Source: Micromonospora sp. NBC_01699
GTDB taxonomy: Bacteria; Actinomycetota; Actinomycetes; Mycobacteriales; Micromonosporaceae
Direction of reading: 5' to 3'
Assembly (NCBI RefSeq): GCF_036250065.1
Contig: NZ_CP109199.1
Coordinates: forward strand, 5,146,001-5,210,000
DNA length: 64,000 nucleotides
The position numbers and the translations under genes were made by a program. The notes beneath the pieces were generated by a model. The model had not been told where the DNA came from, searched no databases, and was given only the letters and a program-made list of their open reading frames with translations. Below, piece after piece: positions 61,094-64,000 of the stretch (the stretch's first letter is position 1; every line of letters begins with the position of its first letter).

Positions 61094-64000
61094 CTACGTG
61101 GCCTGCTCGGCGCGTTCCTCGCTGAGTAGATGGTCGGTGAGGACACGGATAGCCTGAGGGCAGATCTCGGTGATCAAGTCCATGACATCCGCTAACCTTC
61201 CGTGCCGTATGGGGACAAGCAGGAGAAGCTGGGCCTTGGCTGGGTCGACCCTCCGCGCCAGAGTGATCAACGCTTTGACGCGATAGAAGTGGTCGGTGAT
61301 GGACCTTGCGACCTTCTCGGCCGAATCAATGTCGCCCTGATCGGTGAGGGTGTCGGCTAGCTGGCTGAGCCGCCGATCGCGGTAGTGGGAGCCGCCGTCC
61401 GATAGGGCCAGTGCGTGGGCGCGGTCATGCTGGCCGGCGCGGGCCAGCGCCAACACCAGGCTGGTTCGCGCCTCGGCTTGCAGTCGAGGCGTGGCGATAA
61501 AGCCGCTCAGTGTCTCGGCACGTGTGAAGTCCCTCGCCTCGGCCACGTCCTCGACGGCCTTGGCGAGGGCTTGGTCGCGCTGCTCTGACGCGGGGGACGG
61601 CACCCTCTCGCCAGGGGCATGGAAGACCGGGAACACTGGTGTCCGGGCCGGTTGCGATGGTTCGCTGATGTCGTCGCGCGCGACCATGCGGCTTCCCAGG
61701 GTCTCAGCGCGTGCATCCTCCCCGAGGGTCCAGAGGGCGGTCAGGATCTTTCCTAGTGCCTTGAGGCGTTCGTACTGGCCGGGCATAGACATGGCGGCCA
61801 TCTCTGCGGTCTCCAGCAGGCCCACCGCGATGTCGCGGCTTTCCCGCCGGGTGATCGAGGAGGCCAGCTCGGCCTGTACCCCTACGCGGGCCTTCGGAGT
61901 CTGGATCAGCCGAGTCGCGTCGGCGGCAGTTTCGTAGTCACCCGTTGCGACGGTGGCCCGGACGAGGGCGGCAAGCTCCGAGTCGAGGCGGTGCTTCTCA
62001 GGCACGGAGTGGTATGCCGCTGTGGCCTGCCGAGCAGCTGCTCGGGCGCGTTCGGTGTCGCCGACCGAGACGAGCGCGGTTATCAGTGGAGTCAGCAGCT
62101 TGGCTTTGGCATCCGGGGCGCCGGTGGATCGGCCGATCGCCTCGGCGCGTTTCGCGAGATCGGTCGCGGTCTCGAGATTGCCGCGTTTGGCCACGCGATA
62201 TCCCCACTCGGTCAATGCAGCAGCGTGATCTGCGCGATCCCGGACGGCGTTCACCAGGTCGGCGAGGTGGTCCTCATCGTTCTCGCCGGCCAGGTTGTTG
62301 ACGATCCTGACGAGTGCCCGGTCTGTCTGGGCGGGATCGGAGAGGGAATCGGCGAGTTGCCGGGCGCTAACGAGGTCACCGGCTGCGGCGGCGGCTCCGG
62401 TCACCCTGAGTATGGCGTCGTCGCGTTCAGATGGGTCGGTGATGGAGGTGGCGGCCGCTACCGCGCGGTCGACGTCGCCCGCCGTGTACCAAGCCACCGC
62501 TGTCGCGCTGATCAATCGGGGAACCGAGTAATTGGAGGGGATTTGGTCCTCGTCCCGAGCCGTGATTAGCGTCGACTCAGCTAGGCCAGCCAGGTGCGCC
62601 AGTTCCGCAGGGTCGAGGATCTTGTCGAGAAACGGCAAAATCTTCGTCAGGCTGTCGACCCGGTGGTGTGGCCCTTCGACAGTCGATGCTCCCGTAACGG
62701 CGAGGGCTGCTAGTCGTCTTGCCTGGTCCCGGCCGCCCCAGGACTCGATCTCTTGGGCTAGGAATGCGTGAATGAATGCCTTGTCGCTGTCGCTGGGTAA
62801 ACTGCCCGCCTCGTTCTCTGCCCTGCCGGCCATGCGTTCTGCCAGGTCGCTTTGGCCACGGGTAGCGGCTTTCTGAGCCAGGACAGCCAACGCCTGTGCC
62901 CGCCAATAGGGCATCGGGATCTGCAGGGCGAGTGCCTCCGCCTCTTCTAGATCGCCGCCTGTGGACGCGATGGCTATGGCGACCTCACCGTGTGCGCGGG
63001 AGTGCCAGAACGGGGCATCGATGCTCCCCGCTAACGCGGTCGCCCGGTCATGATCGCCACCTCTGGCGATCATGCGAGCGATTTCGCAGATCGTCTTTGC
63101 AGGCTGATTCTCGTCGACGAACATGTTGGCCGGAAGCAGGCCGGCGAGCAGCTCCGCCCGGGCGTGGTGACCCGCTTCGGCTACCTCGGGCGCCAGCAAC
63201 GTCAGCGCCACCGCGCGTCGGTTCCCCTCCTCCGGGATCGATCGGACCAGCGCCTCGGCGCGTGCGATGTTGCCCACGGCGGCCCACAAGCGCGGCAGGG
63301 CGAGCGGAACGTTCGTGTTGCGTTCCTCAAGGTCTGTGCGCCGCAGAGCCAGCTCGCACATCGCCGGTAAATCAGTTTCAAAGTGTGAGAGGAGTGCGTC
63401 CTGCGCCAGCGTGATTTCTTCGAGGGCCACGGCATCGCCGCCTGTTTGGTCGAGCATGCGGTCGTGCCGTGCCGTGTCGGCGGCGTACCGCACCATACGG
63501 GCGGTGTCGCCCTGCTCGGACAGCATCCGGAAGTAGCCGCGCAGAAGATAGTCGGGTGTCCCGGCGGGCCAAGCGCGCTCGCGGTAGCGGTCAGCCCACT
63601 CATGCAGGCGCTGCCGGTAGTCGCTCAGGCGGGCGGGGCCGAGTAGCCTCGTCGCGGTCGACTGCAGTTCCTCGTGGGCGAGCACGTAGGCGGCGTCGAC
63701 GTTGGCGAAGGTACGTCCGGTGAAGCTGGTCAGGTAGTCCTCGACCAGCCACTCGTCTTCATCGACCAGCTCGGCCAGGTCCCGCACGGACAGGCCGCTA
63801 CGGGCAGCGGTGACGAACCCGAGGATCTCCCGCTCGACGCCACCGCTGAGGAGGATCCTCTTCAACTCCCGCTCGGCGTCGGCCCGGACCACCGTGGCAT
63901 ACGACGACGCCGTGAGTTCCCGCACGAGGCATTGGCCACGCAGCGGATGATCCGGCAGCATGTCCGGCGGAAGGGGCGGGTCTGACCGGCTCGTCACAAC
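61094..64000 (-). CDS. C-terminal part of a large STAND-like protein with helical repeats (5' end outside window)
   Basis: The frame is open to the right edge, so the start is not in the window; a GTG at 63997 is probably internal. The first 100 residues seen (MLPDHPLRGQCLVRELTASS, later GVEREILGFVTAARSGLSVR) resemble the region just after the NTPase core in STAND proteins. The remaining 850 residues are alanine-rich TPR-like repeats of about 34-40 residues with recurring patterns such as GDxERARAAARQA and GDLVSARQLA. The NTPase and any effector domain would lie beyond the window. It converges with the preceding gene over a 90-bp gap. Confidence 0.8.
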   Translation of the reverse strand, partial: VVTSRSDPPLPPDMLPDHPLRGQCLVRELTASSYATVVRADAERELKRILLSGGVEREILGFVTAARSGLSVRDLAELVDEDEWLVEDYLTSFTGRTFANVDAAYVLAHEELQSTATRLLGPARLSDYRQRLHEWADRYRERAWPAGTPDYLLRGYFRMLSEQGDTARMVRYAADTARHDRMLDQTGGDAVALEEITLAQDALLSHFETDLPAMCELALRRTDLEERNTNVPLALPRLWAAVGNIARAEALVRSIPEEGNRRAVALTLLAPEVAEAGHHARAELLAGLLPANMFVDENQPAKTICEIARMIARGGDHDRATALAGSIDAPFWHSRAHGEVAIAIASTGGDLEEAEALALQIPMPYWRAQALAVLAQKAATRGQSDLAERMAGRAENEAGSLPSDSDKAFIHAFLAQEIESWGGRDQARRLAALAVTGASTVEGPHHRVDSLTKILPFLDKILDPAELAHLAGLAESTLITARDEDQIPSNYSVPRLISATAVAWYTAGDVDRAVAAATSITDPSERDDAILRVTGAAAAAGDLVSARQLADSLSDPAQTDRALVRIVNNLAGENDEDHLADLVNAVRDRADHAAALTEWGYRVAKRGNLETATDLAKRAEAIGRSTGAPDAKAKLLTPLITALVSVGDTERARAAARQATAAYHSVPEKHRLDSELAALVRATVATGDYETAADATRLIQTPKARVGVQAELASSITRRESRDIAVGLLETAEMAAMSMPGQYERLKALGKILTALWTLGEDARAETLGSRMVARDDISEPSQPARTPVFPVFHAPGERVPSPASEQRDQALAKAVEDVAEARDFTRAETLSGFIATPRLQAEARTSLVLALARAGQHDRAHALALSDGGSHYRDRRLSQLADTLTDQGDIDSAEKVARSITDHFYRVKALITLARRVDPAKAQLLLLVPIRHGRLADVMDLITEICPQAIRVLTDHLLSEERAEQAT

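Overview
The window is high-GC DNA with many GTG starts, 4-bp GTGA/ATGA gene overlaps and modular type I polyketide synthases (PKSs). This fits an actinomycete. Micromonosporaceae is my best guess, but nothing in the sequence proves the family.

Layout. (1) 1-17.6 kb, minus strand: a type I PKS operon read right to left. It holds ACP-KS-AT-AT-DH-ER-KR-ACP, then KS-AT-DH-ER-KR-ACP, then KS-AT, then the first 36 codons of a crotonase-like protein. The first PKS carries two tandem AT domains encoded by a perfect 882-bp direct repeat. (2) 17.6-20.6 kb: a gene-free stretch with two adjacent palindromes, followed by decayed gene pieces (a headless serine recombinase, an unknown fragment, a peptide-binding-protein fragment). 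(3) 20.6-43 kb: a transport and small-molecule island. It has two complete FecCD-type (siderophore/cobalamin) ABC importers, four DJ-1/PfpI-superfamily proteins and an Opp/Dpp/Nik-type ABC importer. It also has a dipeptide-epimerase-like enolase, an MFS exporter, a divergent CysK-like PLP enzyme, an ATP-grasp ligase and two SAM methyltransferases. I read this as a possible pathway that makes, exports and re-imports a small amino-acid or dipeptide product, perhaps a metallophore. (4) 43-46.8 kb: an integration scar with a DUF2255 fragment, a degenerate tRNA-Arg(ACG), a full-length large serine recombinase with a small upstream gene, and a transposase remnant. (5) 46.8-64 kb: a conflict/defence-like region. 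It contains an NB-ARC/TPR NLR-like protein coupled to a small membrane protein, the two sharing a short sequence motif. It also contains a prolyl oligopeptidase, a trypsin-STAND protein coupled to a Trypco1-like partner, an orphan CRISPR-like mini-array, a further P-loop repeat protein and the 3' part of another large STAND-like protein.

How the genes work together. The PKS genes are translationally coupled or nearly abutting and carry complementary terminal docking helices, which supports the chain order given. In the island the biosynthetic enzymes and exporter lie between importer operons, the arrangement seen in metallophore and small-peptide loci. The right third has the paired sensor/effector arrangement of NLR-like and STAND conflict systems. 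The strongest candidates for something new are the NLR/small-membrane-protein motif pair (49.2-49.4 kb), the PLP/ATP-grasp/epimerase/methyltransferase island (26-39 kb) and the tandem identical AT domains (13.5-15.7 kb).
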